Shown here in pieces: positions 6,900 through 15,182 of a stretch of 39,581 bases of DNA. Below the pieces are notes generated by a model. That model did not search any database and had not been told where the DNA came from. It worked only from the letters and a program-made list of their open reading frames with translations. The translations under genes and the position numbers were made by a program. Numbering within the stretch: position 1 is the first letter of the stretch; each line of letters begins with the position of its first letter. This DNA comes from CAYOKT01 sp964404605 (GTDB lineage: Bacteria > Electryoneota > Electryoneia > Electryoneales > Electryoneaceae): positions 1 to 39,581 of the forward strand of contig CAYOKT010000018.1 of NCBI GenBank assembly GCA_964404605.1, in the 5' to 3' direction.

Positions 6900-8006
6900 T
6901 CACTTCAACCGGTCCTGGAAACCGCGGATCGCAACGGTCATCAGGGCGATGAGCATCACCGTCATCACCAGGGCGTCCTTCGGGTACCAGGAGTCGCCGA
7001 CGAGCATCACCCCGCGCAGGGCTTCGATGTAGTAGGTCGCCGGGATCAGGCGGCTGATCACCTGCAGGGCAAAGGGCATGCTCGAGAGGCTGAAGATGAA
7101 CCCGGAGAGGAGCAGGGTCGGGAGCAGTGTCGCCATCAGGGCCATCATCAGCGCGACCTGCTGGGTGCGGGCGAAGGCGGAGATCACCAGTCCGAAGGAG
7201 AGCGAGATCAGCAGGTAGAGCAGGCTGTACCCGGCCAGGGCCCACCAGGGGCCGCGTATCGGGACGCCGAACACCAGGTGCCCCACGACCAGGATCACCA
7301 GGCCGTCGAACGCGGCGATCAACAGGTAGGGGATCACCTTTCCGATCACCACTTCCCGGGCGCGGACCGGGGCGGTCAGCACCTGCTCCAACGTTCCGGT
7401 CTCCTTCTCGCGGGTGATCGCGATGCTGGTCAGCAGGGTGCAGATCATGATCAGGATCAGGGCGACGAGACCGGGGACGATGAAGTGGGAGCTGACCAGT
7501 TGCGGGTTGTAGAGAAACCTCGGCCGCGCCTCGATCGGCAGCCCCTCACCGCCGAGACTGCTCCGGGCCAGTTCACGGTTCACACGGGCGATCACCGCGC
7601 GCAGGTAGGTGTCCACCGCCGACGCGGTGGAGCCGTCCGCGCCGTCAATGAGAATCTGCACCTTTGTGACCGGGTCGCGGAGCAGCGACTTCGAGTAGCC
7701 GGGAGGGATGATGAGCGCCGCGCGGAACCGGTTGCGGCGGAACCCGGGCTCGATCTCCCCGCGCGACTCCAGCCGCCCGGAGTCGAGGATGAAACGGCTG
7801 GAGGTCAGCTCGCGGATCAGGGCGCGGCTGGCCGGGCTGTGGTCCTCGTCGAGGATACCTATCTTCAGGTCGTGCAGCTCCATGTCGATCGCGTACCCGT
7901 AGAGCAGCAGCATGAGAAGCGGCATCAGCACCGCCACCGCGAGGCTGCGCGGGTCGCGGAGGATGTGCAGCATCTCCTTGTAGACGACGGCCCGGATGCG
8001 TCTCAT
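6900..8006 (-). CDS. ybhS: ABC-2 efflux permease, YbhS-type
   Basis: 368 residues from the ATG at 8006, which overlaps the stop of the upstream ATPase gene (ATGA); longer readings only extend into that gene. One N-terminal membrane helix (about 22-42), an extracytoplasmic domain, then five helices beginning near VPGLVALILIMICTLLTSIAI. Contains REKETGTLEQVL, the ABC-2 signature region. Forms the membrane channel with the YbhR-type permease and is powered by the two ATPases encoded just upstream. The last codon is followed by the intercistronic hairpin. Confidence 0.9.
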   Translation of the reverse strand: MRRIRAVVYKEMLHILRDPRSLAVAVLMPLLMLLLYGYAIDMELHDLKIGILDEDHSPASRALIRELTSSRFILDSGRLESRGEIEPGFRRNRFRAALIIPPGYSKSLLRDPVTKVQILIDGADGSTASAVDTYLRAVIARVNRELARSSLGGEGLPIEARPRFLYNPQLVSSHFIVPGLVALILIMICTLLTSIAITREKETGTLEQVLTAPVRAREVVIGKVIPYLLIAAFDGLVILVVGHLVFGVPIRGPWWALAGYSLLYLLISLSFGLVISAFARTQQVALMMALMATLLPTLLLSGFIFSLSSMPFALQVISRLIPATYYIEALRGVMLVGDSWYPKDALVMTVMLIALMTVAIRGFQDRLK

Positions 8007-8803
8007 GATCCCACCAGGTTGAGGAACAGCTCCTCGATCGAACCCGCGCCGTGGGCGGATTTCAGCTCGGCCGGCGGGCCGAGGGCGACGATTCTCCCCT
8101 GGTCCATGATCGAAACCCGCCCGCAGTACTCCGCCTCGTCCATGTAGTGCGTGGTCACGAACACCGTTGCGCCCTTGTCCGCAAGGTCGTAGATCAGGTC
8201 CCAGAATCTGCGGCGCGCCAAGGGATCCACCCCGCTTGTCGGCTCGTCGAGAAAGAGGATGGGCGGCCGGTGGAGGACGGCGCATCCGAGGGCAAGCCGC
8301 TGTTTCCGGCCGAGGGGAAGGTCGCCCGTGAGGACGCGCCGCTGGTCCTCCAGGCCGAGCCGCAACAGGATTTCGCCCGACCGCTCCGCGATTTCCTGTC
8401 GCTTCAGCCCGTATACCCCACCGTAGAAGGTGAGGTTCTCCTCGACGAGGAGATCATCGTACAGGCTGAATTTCTGGCTCATGTACCCGATGCGCAGCTT
8501 GACCTCTTCCGGACGGGTGAGGAGGGGAATCCCATCGACCCACGCTTCCCCCTCGCTGGGAGCGAGCAGGCCGCACAACATGCGGATCGCCGTGGTCTTC
8601 CCCGCGCCGTTCGCGCCGAGGAAGCCGAAGATTTCGCCGGGTTCGACCGCGAGATCGATGTGATCGACCGCGGTGAAGCGGCCGAAGCGCCGTGTCAGCC
8701 CGCGGGCGAGCACCGCGTGGTGGTTCCCGCCGCCTTCTCCGGGCGCGGGAGCCGCCGATCCCTCCCCGTGCGCACCCGAACCGTGTCGGTGCAGCCCGAT
8801 CAT
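8003..8803 (-). CDS. ABC ATPase equivalent to the C-terminal half of YbhF
   Basis: 266 residues. Walker A GANGAGKT (63-70), Q-loop near YMSQKFSLYDDL (107-118), Walker B ILFLDEP (182-188), H-loop TTHYMDEAEYC. The signature is LPLGRKQ (162-168) instead of LSGGQ. The same LPLG-type replacement is known from the second half of YbhF-type tandem ATPases, so it is a family trait and not a mutation. Residues 1-28 are a Gly/His-rich leader. Start overlaps the preceding ATPase stop (ATGA) and its stop overlaps the permease start. Together with the next-upstream ATPase it reconstitutes the asymmetric ATPase dimer that is one protein in E. coli. Confidence 0.9.
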   Translation of the reverse strand: MIGLHRHGSGAHGEGSAAPAPGEGGGNHHAVLARGLTRRFGRFTAVDHIDLAVEPGEIFGFLGANGAGKTTAIRMLCGLLAPSEGEAWVDGIPLLTRPEEVKLRIGYMSQKFSLYDDLLVEENLTFYGGVYGLKRQEIAERSGEILLRLGLEDQRRVLTGDLPLGRKQRLALGCAVLHRPPILFLDEPTSGVDPLARRRFWDLIYDLADKGATVFVTTHYMDEAEYCGRVSIMDQGRIVALGPPAELKSAHGAGSIEELFLNLVGS

Positions 8804-9813
8804 GCCGCCTCCCGCCCGTCACCCGGCCGCATCAGGGAGACGAAGACGTCCTCGATGCCCGGCTGCACCCGCGAGAGCGTGACACCGAGACCGCGCAGCT
8901 CCCCGCGGATCGCTTCGGCCTGTTCGTCCGTATCGTAGACCACGTGCAGACGGCTCCCGAAGCGGTGAACGCCGCCCGTGAGATCGGCCCGCTCCTCCAG
9001 CCTGCGGCGCACGATTCGCAGGTCCGGCCCGGTCACGGCGAGCAGGCGGTGGGGGAAGCGACCGGTGATCTCCCCCGGCGTGCCTTCAGCGATCACTTTG
9101 CCGTGATGGAGCAGCAGCACCCGGTCGCAGAGCTGCGCCTCCTCCATGTAGGCGGTGCTCACCCAGATGCCGATCCCCTCGCCGGCCAGCCCCCGGAGGA
9201 TGTTCCAGAACTCCCGCCGGCTCACCGGGTCCACGCCGAAGGTCGGCTCGTCGAGGATCAACAGTTTCGGGGTGTGGATCAGGGTGCAGGAGAGGGCCAG
9301 CTTCTGTTTCATCCCGCCCGAGAGCGCTGCCGCCCGCCGGGTGAGAAAGGGGCCGAGCCCGCTAAACCGGAGCAGCCGCTCCCTGCGGCCGGCGTATTCA
9401 CCCTTCGGCACGCCGTAAAGGTCCGCGAAGAAGCGCAGGTTCTCGGCGACCGTCAGGTCGGGGTAGAGGCTGAAACGCTGGGGCATGTACCCGAGGTACC
9501 GCTTGATTTTCCCGCTCTCCCGGACGACATCGTGTCCCAGGATCTCCACCCGGCCCTCATCGGGAAGCAGCAGGCCGCAGGTGGTGCGCATGGCGGTGGT
9601 TTTCCCCGCGCCGTCCGGACCGATCAGGCCGACGAGTTCCCCGGGCCGGACCGTGAGATCCAGACCCCGCAGGGCGGCGACTCTGCGGTAGCGTTTCGTC
9701 AGTCCCGCGAGCAAAAGCAGGGGCCGGGCGGTTTCCTTCATCCTGTCATCTCGATGGTTGGCCGGGACTCTTCCCGAACGGGGCCGGGAATGAGATCCTC
9801 CTGCGTGTTTCAT
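8800..9813 (-). CDS. ABC ATPase equivalent to the N-terminal half of YbhF
   Basis: 337 residues from ATG 9813, which overlaps the ybhG-type stop and has GGAGA close upstream; an internal ATG at 9741 would remove 24 non-conserved residues and is a possible alternative. Walker A GPDGAGKTT (65-73), signature LSGGMKQ (164-170), Walker B LLILDEP (184-190), switch segment VSTAYMEEAQLCDR, where the usual H-loop histidine position reads A. A C-terminal region of about 90 residues follows the ATPase core. The lost H-loop histidine here and the altered signature in the partner imply one degenerate and one active ATP site, as in other asymmetric exporters. Confidence 0.9.
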   Translation of the reverse strand: MKHAGGSHSRPRSGRVPANHRDDRMKETARPLLLLAGLTKRYRRVAALRGLDLTVRPGELVGLIGPDGAGKTTAMRTTCGLLLPDEGRVEILGHDVVRESGKIKRYLGYMPQRFSLYPDLTVAENLRFFADLYGVPKGEYAGRRERLLRFSGLGPFLTRRAAALSGGMKQKLALSCTLIHTPKLLILDEPTFGVDPVSRREFWNILRGLAGEGIGIWVSTAYMEEAQLCDRVLLLHHGKVIAEGTPGEITGRFPHRLLAVTGPDLRIVRRRLEERADLTGGVHRFGSRLHVVYDTDEQAEAIRGELRGLGVTLSRVQPGIEDVFVSLMRPGDGREAA

Positions 9814-10784
9814 TCTCCGAGGACCACCTCGGCGGGCATGCCGATGTGCAACTTCCCCCCGGGGTTCTCCAGCGCCAGCTTCACGGCGTAGACGAGCTGG
9901 ATCCGCTGCTGCCTCGTCTGGACGTTTTTCGGGGTGAACTCCGCTTCGTCGCTGATCCAGGTGACCGTTCCGGTCAGGGTGTCGCCGTCCAGCGCATCGA
10001 CGAGGACCGGCAGCTTCCGCCCGAGTTGCACGCGGTCGAGATCCTCCTCGCCGAGGTAGAACCGCAGCTCGAGGCGCTCGAGGTCGGCGATGCGGAGAAG
10101 GGTTGTCCCGGCGCGGGCGAATTCCCCCGGCTCGATCCCCCGCAGCAGGACGACGCCGGACAGGGGCGCGAGGAGAACCCCGTCGGCGAGTTGACGGTCC
10201 AGCACGTCGAGGGAGGCGTTCAACCGGGCGATTTCAGCCTCCACCTGCTCGATGCGGTGTTCGGCGGCGGAGACCTGCGCGGCGGCGACATCCCGCTTCG
10301 CAGCAAGATCGTCGAGCTGCTGCTGCGTCGCGCTGCCCTGCCGGACGAGGGCGTCCATCCGGTCGAGGGAGACCTCCGCCAGGTCGAGGTTTCTCCGTGC
10401 CTGGACGAGGCCGTCCCCGGCCGCGGCGCGCTGGGCCAGCAGGCTGTTGCGTCCGGCTTCCGCCTGGGCGCGCTTGAGGACGAGCAGCTCCGTGTCGAGC
10501 ACGACGAGGGTGTCGCCCCGCTCCACCCGGTCCCCAAGCCGCGGGTGGACCTCGAGCACCTTCGCGGAAAGGGCCGGGGCGACATCGACCTCCGTCGCCT
10601 CCAGCGTTCCGGAGGGATTGGCCGCCGGGGAACGACCGCACCCGGTGAGGAGCAGGAGGCCGAGGAGGAGCGCGGCAACCCCCGGAAGCGCCGGCCCGGA
10701 AACCCGTTCCGCGCGCGGCGGAAGCGGCGTGGCATCGTGTTGCTCCGCGTTCACAAGCCGCGTCACTGTCTGTCGGTTCATCAT
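9810..10784 (-). CDS. ybhG: Periplasmic adaptor lipoprotein (HlyD/YbhG family)
   Basis: 324 residues. Membrane-fusion protein linking the inner-membrane ABC transporter to the TolC-like channel. A hydrophobic segment ends in the lipobox LLTGC (Cys49), so it is probably a lipoprotein; the 30 residues before the hydrophobic stretch are unusually long for a signal peptide, so the start could be later. Then a lipoyl/barrel-sandwich half (about 55-90), an alpha-hairpin coiled coil (about 90-190, rich in Gln, Ala, Arg), the second lipoyl half (LLAPLSGVVLLRGIEPGEF) and a beta-barrel domain. ATG overlaps the tolC-like stop by one base. Confidence 0.88.
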   Translation of the reverse strand: MMNRQTVTRLVNAEQHDATPLPPRAERVSGPALPGVAALLLGLLLLTGCGRSPAANPSGTLEATEVDVAPALSAKVLEVHPRLGDRVERGDTLVVLDTELLVLKRAQAEAGRNSLLAQRAAAGDGLVQARRNLDLAEVSLDRMDALVRQGSATQQQLDDLAAKRDVAAAQVSAAEHRIEQVEAEIARLNASLDVLDRQLADGVLLAPLSGVVLLRGIEPGEFARAGTTLLRIADLERLELRFYLGEEDLDRVQLGRKLPVLVDALDGDTLTGTVTWISDEAEFTPKNVQTRQQRIQLVYAVKLALENPGGKLHIGMPAEVVLGE

Positions 10785-12106
10785 CAGATCCCCCGCGCGT
10801 ATAGCAGTTCCACTTCCATCATCCGTACCCTCACCGTTGCGGCCGTAAGCTCCGTTTCTGCGACGGCGGCGTCATCCTCGGCGTCGAGGTATTCGCTCTC
10901 CGTCGCGTTTCCCTGCCGGTAGCGTCCCTCCACCAGCTGGAGGCGGCGCTCCCGCAGCCGGAGACGCTCCTCGGCCCGCTTGCGCTGTTCCAACGCCGCC
11001 GCGAGGCGTGTTTCCGCGATGGAAACCCGTGTCGTCAGGGCGTCGAGCAGCTCCCTCCGCCTCTCCTCGAGGGACCTGCCCGCGGCGACGGTCTGCTGCA
11101 CTCGCTGTTTCCTCGCGCTCCAGTCCCAGAGCGTCCACTTCAGCGCGACTCCCACCGTGGCGTAGTCCGTCCACTCGTTGGCGATGATGTCCACCCCCGG
11201 CTTGCCGTAGTGGTAGGCGGCCCGTGCGCTCAGGCTGGGCAGAAAAGCCCCCCTGGCCGCGCTCGCCAGCCGATGGCTCTGGCGCAACCGGGCGTCCATC
11301 GCGCCCACTTCCGCCCGCCGTCGCACTTCGACAGGTTCGGCGGGCTCCGCCAGCAGCGAGGAGTCCAGGTCGCCCGCGGGGGAGACGGCCGACCCCGCAC
11401 GCCCGACCAGGCGTCCGAGCGAAAGACAGGCGGCGCGATACTCGCCCTCCGCCTCGATCACCATCTCCTCCGCGCGTTGAAGCTGGCCCGCGACCTGCAC
11501 CAGCATCTCTTCGCTGGCGGCGCCCACACCATGGGCGGCCTCCAACTCCTTGAGATGACGTGAGAGGCGCTGGAGGCTGCGGCGCCGGGCGGCGAGCTGC
11601 GCTTCCGCGCCCAGGGCGGCATAGTACGCCGCCCGGACTTCATGCAGCACCAGCAGGCTGTCCGCGGCGTAGTCGAACCGCGCCGCCCGCAGGGCTTGCC
11701 CGGCGGCGCGCGCCTTCTGGGTCAGCCCGCCTCCGGTGAACAGGGGAATGTTGAGGACCAGGGAGGCGTCGTACACGTTGCCGTCGCCGAATGAGATCTC
11801 GGGAAGCGTGAACCCGGGAACGGGCGCGGGAAGGTGCAGCGACATCGTCTCGCTGGTGTGGGAGTAGGCGCCCTCGAGGGCGGCCGACGGGAGACGGTTC
11901 GCTCGCGCTTCCCGCGCCGCCGCCTCCGCCGCCTCGATCCGGCTGCGCTGTGCCGCGAGGCGATGGGAAGCCGTGGAAGCCTCGTGAAGGCAGCGGTCGA
12001 GCGCCCAGCGCTCCCCCGTGGAATCGGGCGCGTCGGCACGCGGGGTTCCGGCGGGAAGCAGCAGCATGGCGAAAAGCCAACCGGTGAATAAACCTATCCT
12101 CTTCAT
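10784..12106 (-). CDS. TolC-family outer membrane efflux protein
   Basis: 440 residues. Signal peptide at 1-25 (hydrophobic GLFTGWLFAMLLLPAGTP then RADA). Two repeats of long helices with Ala/Arg/Leu/Glu heptads surround strand segments such as LVLNIPLFTGGG and GVALKWTLWDWSARKQ, the duplicated OEP pattern. It forms the outer-membrane duct for the YbhG-FSR-type exporter encoded downstream. ATG at 12106 overlaps the TetR stop, so it is co-transcribed with its regulator. Its presence in the operon shows this exporter has a dedicated outer-membrane channel, whereas the E. coli ybh locus does not include one. Confidence 0.9.
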   Translation of the reverse strand: MKRIGLFTGWLFAMLLLPAGTPRADAPDSTGERWALDRCLHEASTASHRLAAQRSRIEAAEAAAREARANRLPSAALEGAYSHTSETMSLHLPAPVPGFTLPEISFGDGNVYDASLVLNIPLFTGGGLTQKARAAGQALRAARFDYAADSLLVLHEVRAAYYAALGAEAQLAARRRSLQRLSRHLKELEAAHGVGAASEEMLVQVAGQLQRAEEMVIEAEGEYRAACLSLGRLVGRAGSAVSPAGDLDSSLLAEPAEPVEVRRRAEVGAMDARLRQSHRLASAARGAFLPSLSARAAYHYGKPGVDIIANEWTDYATVGVALKWTLWDWSARKQRVQQTVAAGRSLEERRRELLDALTTRVSIAETRLAAALEQRKRAEERLRLRERRLQLVEGRYRQGNATESEYLDAEDDAAVAETELTAATVRVRMMEVELLYARGI

Positions 12107-12909
12107 TCTTTTGCCTCGCGGCTGAGCAGACCCTCGAACAACAGGGTTCGCAGGGTTTCCAGGTAGGAGTGGAATTCACTTTCCACGAAGAAGTCGGTCT
12201 CGAAGAGTGTCTCAGCGACCGGCCGCAGGAAGATCACACCGTAGGCGAGGCCGATGAAGGTGAGCAACAGGTGCCGGGGGTCGAGTTCCCGCAGGCGTCC
12301 CTCGCGGGCACCCTCCTCGAGGGCCAGCTCGACCAGGCGGACCAGCCCGTGTGGGCCGACAGGCGAAAGCGCCTTGAAGATGTGGATCAGGTTCTCCCCG
12401 CCCTCCGCCAGTTCGCGCGAGGCCAACCGGGCCATGGTCGGGTCGCCGCGGAAGAGGTTAAGAAAGCTCCGCGTGATCGTGAACAGGCGCTCTTCCGGGG
12501 ATTCGGCGCTCTCCAGCTCTTCGCTCAAACGCCGGAAGTTCCGGATGATCCGGTCGGTGATGATGATGCGATACAGGGTGCGTTTGTTCCCGAAGTAGTA
12601 GTGGATCATCGCCAGGTTGACCCGGGCGCGGGCGGCGATCGCGCGGGTCGAGGCGCCACGGAATCCCTTCTCCGCGAAGAGTTCCAGGGCGGCGCTGAGG
12701 ATACGGCCGCGGGGACTGTCCGGGTCGTGGGGCACAGGCCGCTCCCCGGCGGTGGCGAGGAGGCCCTGGAGGGCATCGAGGAACCCGGTGTCCGATTCCG
12801 GCAGGCGGGGGCTGTCCCGTCCCGGTTCATCCGGGGCGGCCGGCGGCTCATTCGGCCGCGAACGTTTCCCGCTGTCGCCGGATCTCGTCTTTTTCCCCCG
12901 CCGGTTCAT
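12103..12909 (-). CDS. TetR-family repressor of the efflux operon (CecR-like)
   Basis: 268 residues from ATG 12909. The frame extends upstream to a GTG at 12975 without a convincing ribosome site, so the start is uncertain. Residues 1-60 form a basic, Pro-rich tail not typical of TetR proteins. The helix-turn-helix lies at about 84-106 (FRGASTRAIAARARVNLAMIHYYFGNK), followed by a helical ligand domain. By position it heads the efflux operon, like cecR/ybiH beside ybhGFSR in E. coli, and it probably binds the 26-base dyad at 13209-13234 to repress its own operon. Confidence 0.88.
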   Translation of the reverse strand: MNRRGKKTRSGDSGKRSRPNEPPAAPDEPGRDSPRLPESDTGFLDALQGLLATAGERPVPHDPDSPRGRILSAALELFAEKGFRGASTRAIAARARVNLAMIHYYFGNKRTLYRIIITDRIIRNFRRLSEELESAESPEERLFTITRSFLNLFRGDPTMARLASRELAEGGENLIHIFKALSPVGPHGLVRLVELALEEGAREGRLRELDPRHLLLTFIGLAYGVIFLRPVAETLFETDFFVESEFHSYLETLRTLLFEGLLSREAKE

Positions 12910-13005
12910 CCTGTTTTTCACTCTCAAACCCTTCCCGTACCTGCCCGTGGGACCCGCTGCTCCCCCGGATTTCACTGGGTTGTTGCCGCTTCACCCCGGG
13001 TGGTA

Positions 13006-13027
13006 GGGGCACGGCGCGCCGTGCCCC
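13006..13027. repeat. 22-base perfect palindrome in the tetR leader
   Basis: GGGGCACGGCG/CGCCGTGCCCC with no loop, in the stretch between the promoter and the tetR start. As RNA it would form a very stable cruciform-like hairpin with its middle unpaired. A related string, GAGGCACGGCGTGCC, occurs near 29600, so this may be a dispersed REP-like element. Confidence 0.6.
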
Positions 13028-13208
13028 TGCGGCGTCGATAAACAGGAGGTAGCCCGGGAGCGTCTTCCACGCCGGTGAAGGGCGAAGGCGGGAGCCGCCT
13101 TCGCGACGCTTCGGTGAACCAGGCTGCATCCCGGGAATCGGCCCCGGAATGCCTGCCACGCCTCCCCCCGTCGCAGCCGTCCTGCGAGGAGGAGGCCTGT
13201 TCAATCGA

Positions 13209-13234
13209 TTGATTTTATCATATGTATTAGTCAA
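13209..13234. promoter_or_regulatory. Likely TetR operator dyad
   Basis: TTGATT-N4-CATATG-N4-AGTCAA. The outer arms (5/6 pairs) and the central CATATG share exactly the same centre. The dyad lies just downstream of promoter 13240-13268 and inside promoter 13212-13241, where a bound repressor would block both. Confidence 0.5.
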
Positions 13235-13241
13235 GTGACAA
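13212..13241 (-). promoter_or_regulatory. Second candidate promoter of the efflux operon
   Basis: Minus strand TTGTCA (13241-13236), 18 bases, TAAAAT (13217-13212). It overlaps the operator dyad. Its -35 overlaps the -10 of the stronger upstream promoter. Confidence 0.45.
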
Positions 13242-13268
13242 AATAGAGGGCCGGAGGCGGGAAGTCAA
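13240..13268 (-). promoter_or_regulatory. Housekeeping promoter of the tetR-efflux operon
   Basis: Minus strand TTGACT (13268-13263), 17 bases, TATTTT (13245-13240). Expected start near 13233, directly at the operator. The leader to the tetR start would be about 320 bases and contains the 22-base palindrome. Confidence 0.6.
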
Positions 13269-13368
13269 GGGCTCCGGAGGTACTACTGCGTGGTACTGGA
13301 AAAGTGCCGCTGTGAGATGGTCGAGGCTTGTTTCGCAGCGCGGCGGGCGTTCGCCCCGGCCCGCGGGT

Positions 13369-13914
13369 TCAGCGGTCGAGGCGGCGTATCCGGGGAGCGA
13401 ACCGGGGTTGAGGCTCCCTGAAACCGGTATATGCCCGGCCTGTGCCGAACCCGTACTGCCCGGGCAGCCAGAGGTGCAGGTTCAGGCGGAGGGGATTCTC
13501 GGGTGGAGTGATGAGGTAGATGCCGGATTGGGCGCGCAGGTTGAGAACCGGGGAACGGACGACCGTGTAAGTGGCGGAGCCGAGGGGCGGGATGATGGTG
13601 TAGGTGGTTCCGTAGGGCGGCCTCGGCACCACAACCTGCCGGATCGAATCCGCGCTCGCCCAGGGCGAGATGTACTCCACCCCGACGCCGGGTCCGAGGA
13701 GAATCACCGGTGCCGTCGCCTCGAACTGGAAGCAGGTTTTCATCGCGACGGTGCTGTCCGCCCGGGGTGCGGTCTTGGCATGGGGGGGCTGCTGGGTCAG
13801 CTCTTCGTTGACGGGGTAGAGTTCCGCCGTGCTGTCCGGCGGCGTGCTGGATGCCGCGGACGTCCAGAGGAGGGTGTATGCGAGCAGGCAGAGAGCATGA
13901 ACTCGATGTCTCAT
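13369..13914 (-). CDS. Small secreted hypothetical protein
   Basis: 181 residues from ATG 13914, chosen because GGAGGGAG precedes it and the signal peptide starts there. Signal peptide at about 1-23 (basic MRHR, hydrophobic ALCLLAYTLLWTS, cleavage near AAS). The mature part opens with a Thr/Pro/Gln-rich stretch, followed by beta-strand-like sequence (APVILLGPGVGVEYISPW, TTYTIIPPLGSATYTVV), suggesting a periplasmic or exported beta domain. Two cysteines at most, so disulfides are not a feature. No family recognised. A good promoter lies 50 bases upstream. Confidence 0.7.
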   Translation of the reverse strand: MRHRVHALCLLAYTLLWTSAASSTPPDSTAELYPVNEELTQQPPHAKTAPRADSTVAMKTCFQFEATAPVILLGPGVGVEYISPWASADSIRQVVVPRPPYGTTYTIIPPLGSATYTVVRSPVLNLRAQSGIYLITPPENPLRLNLHLWLPGQYGFGTGRAYTGFREPQPRFAPRIRRLDR

Positions 13915-13966
13915 GTGTCTCCCTCCGTTCCGGCCGGAAGAGCCTGATGGACGAGTTCCTGTCTTC

Positions 13967-13995
13967 ACCATACATCCCCGGGGGGGAGGAGTCAA
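13967..13995 (-). promoter_or_regulatory. Promoter of the secreted-protein gene
   Basis: Minus strand TTGACT (13995-13990), 17 bases, TATGGT (13972-13967). Start near 13960, 46 bases before the ATG. Confidence 0.55.
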
Positions 13996-14073
13996 GACGC
14001 GGGAGGGGGAGGGCTCCCTCGCCGCGCTCCCAGTGGTGGCTGCCGGTGGGCCGGAAGAGGGATCACTTCCCTC

Positions 14074-14102
14074 TTGCCCGCCGCCTTATGGTTACTTAGC
14101 TT
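14074..14102 (+). promoter_or_regulatory. Possible promoter of the S4 protein gene
   Basis: TTGCCC, 17 bases, TAGCTT. The -10 is weak, but the same string TTAGCTTG occurs upstream of topA (31309-31316). The divergent interval 13915-14218 holds this, the minus promoter above, and nothing else I recognise. Confidence 0.3.
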
Positions 14103-14218
14103 GCCGTGTCATGGCCGCCGCCTGTCGGCCGCGGGGGCGAACCAGGCGGCGTGGCGGGGGCGGGTTGACCGCCGGTTCCACTCGGTTTCGTTTCCCGGCG
14201 AAGCGCGGATCCAGGGCG

Positions 14219-14596
14219 ATGGGAGTACGACTGGACCTCTACCTGCACCGGGCGCGGTTGTTCAAGAGCCGTACCCGGGCGACCGGAGCCTGCCGCGAGG
14301 GGAGAATCCACCTCGGGGATCGCCCGGCCCGGGCCTCGAGTGAGGTTCATGCCGGCGACCGCCTCCGGATCCGTGAGAAGGGCCTCTACCGGGAGATTCT
14401 CGTCCTCGAGCTTCCCGGCAAGAACCTGTCGAAGGAGGCCGCGCGGGAGACCTGGCGGGATGTGACACCGGAGGAGGTCCGGCGCCAGTGGGATCTGCTC
14501 TCCGAGGCCGCCCGTACGGCACCCCGCCGCCACAAGGCGGCGGGACGCCCCTCGAAGCGGGAACGGCGCCAGCTCGAGCGCCTGAAGGGGCGGTAG
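14219..14596 (+). CDS. S4-domain RNA-binding protein, Hsp15-like
   Basis: 125 residues from ATG 14219. S4 domain at about 1-60, with VRLDLYLHRARLFKSRTRA and GRIHLGDRPAR followed by VHAGDRLRI, the pattern of Hsp15/RluB-type S4 modules. The C-terminal third is basic (RRHKAAGRPSKRERRQLERL), also as in Hsp15, which binds stalled 50S subunits carrying nascent chains during heat shock. The frame is open far upstream, but only this ATG gives the conserved N-terminus. The next gene starts 44 bases downstream. Confidence 0.78.
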   Translation: MGVRLDLYLHRARLFKSRTRATGACREGRIHLGDRPARASSEVHAGDRLRIREKGLYREILVLELPGKNLSKEAARETWRDVTPEEVRRQWDLLSEAARTAPRRHKAAGRPSKRERRQLERLKGR

Positions 14597-14640
14597 TCCC
14601 GCCACGATGGAACGACAAGCCTGCAGGAAAAAGGTGGGAA

Positions 14641-15102
14641 ATGGCAAACCCGGATCTCGGTGAACTGCTGACACCCCAGCACATTTTTCTCGACATGCAC
14701 GCCGAGGATCGCTTCTCTCTCATCCGGCGGATCTGCGAAAACCTCAATTCCGATCCCGTCGTCCGGAACGCCGAGACCCTTGCGGAGGCGGCCATCACCC
14801 GGGAAGAGGAGATGTCCACGGGGATCGAGAACGGTGTTGCCCTGCCCCATGCCCGGACGAACGCCGTGACCCACCTGCTCCTCGCCTTCGTCCGGCCGGA
14901 ACGGCCCCTGGATTTCTCCGCTCCGGACTCACAACCCGTCGATCTGGTTTTCTTCTCGGCGGTTCCCCCGCGTTGCGTGGATGAATACCTGAAGTTGACC
15001 GCTTCGATTGTCCGCCTGTTGCAGAAGCCCGGTGTGGTCGATGGCCTCCGCGCGGCCGACACACCCGAGGAGGTGCGGAGTTGCCTCGGTATGAGTGGCT
15101 GA
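14641..15102 (+). CDS. ptsN: PTS EIIA-like protein of the PtsN (nitrogen/fructose) family
   Basis: 153 residues from ATG 14641, preceded by AAAGGTGGGA. Accepts phosphate from HPr/NPr on the histidine in GIENGVALPHAR (His70) and usually acts in regulation rather than transport. Fits single-domain EIIA-Ntr length. N-terminal LLTPQHIFLDMHAEDRFSLIRRI and C-terminal LKLTASIVRLLQKP helices match the fold. The window also encodes HPr kinase and mannose-type EIIA and EIIB (35.2-37.0 kb), but no EI, HPr or EIIC, so its phospho-donors lie elsewhere. Confidence 0.9.
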   Translation: MANPDLGELLTPQHIFLDMHAEDRFSLIRRICENLNSDPVVRNAETLAEAAITREEEMSTGIENGVALPHARTNAVTHLLLAFVRPERPLDFSAPDSQPVDLVFFSAVPPRCVDEYLKLTASIVRLLQKPGVVDGLRAADTPEEVRSCLGMSG

Positions 15103-15182
15103 AGCGGCGGCGTGAAGCCCGGATTTTCCCCGGATTGCGAGCCTCAATCCCCCCCGGAATCCCAAAAATCGCTATTTGAGAC

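Noticed and set aside
5643..8147. 834-codon plus-strand open frame opposite the ybh permeases
   Set aside because: Antisense of two clear ABC permease genes. Composition is dominated by His, Glu, Arg and Asp as expected for a shadow frame.
8003..8803. Degenerate LSGGQ as evidence of a pseudogene
   Set aside because: LPLG-type signatures are normal for the second ATPase half of YbhF-type proteins, and all other motifs are intact.
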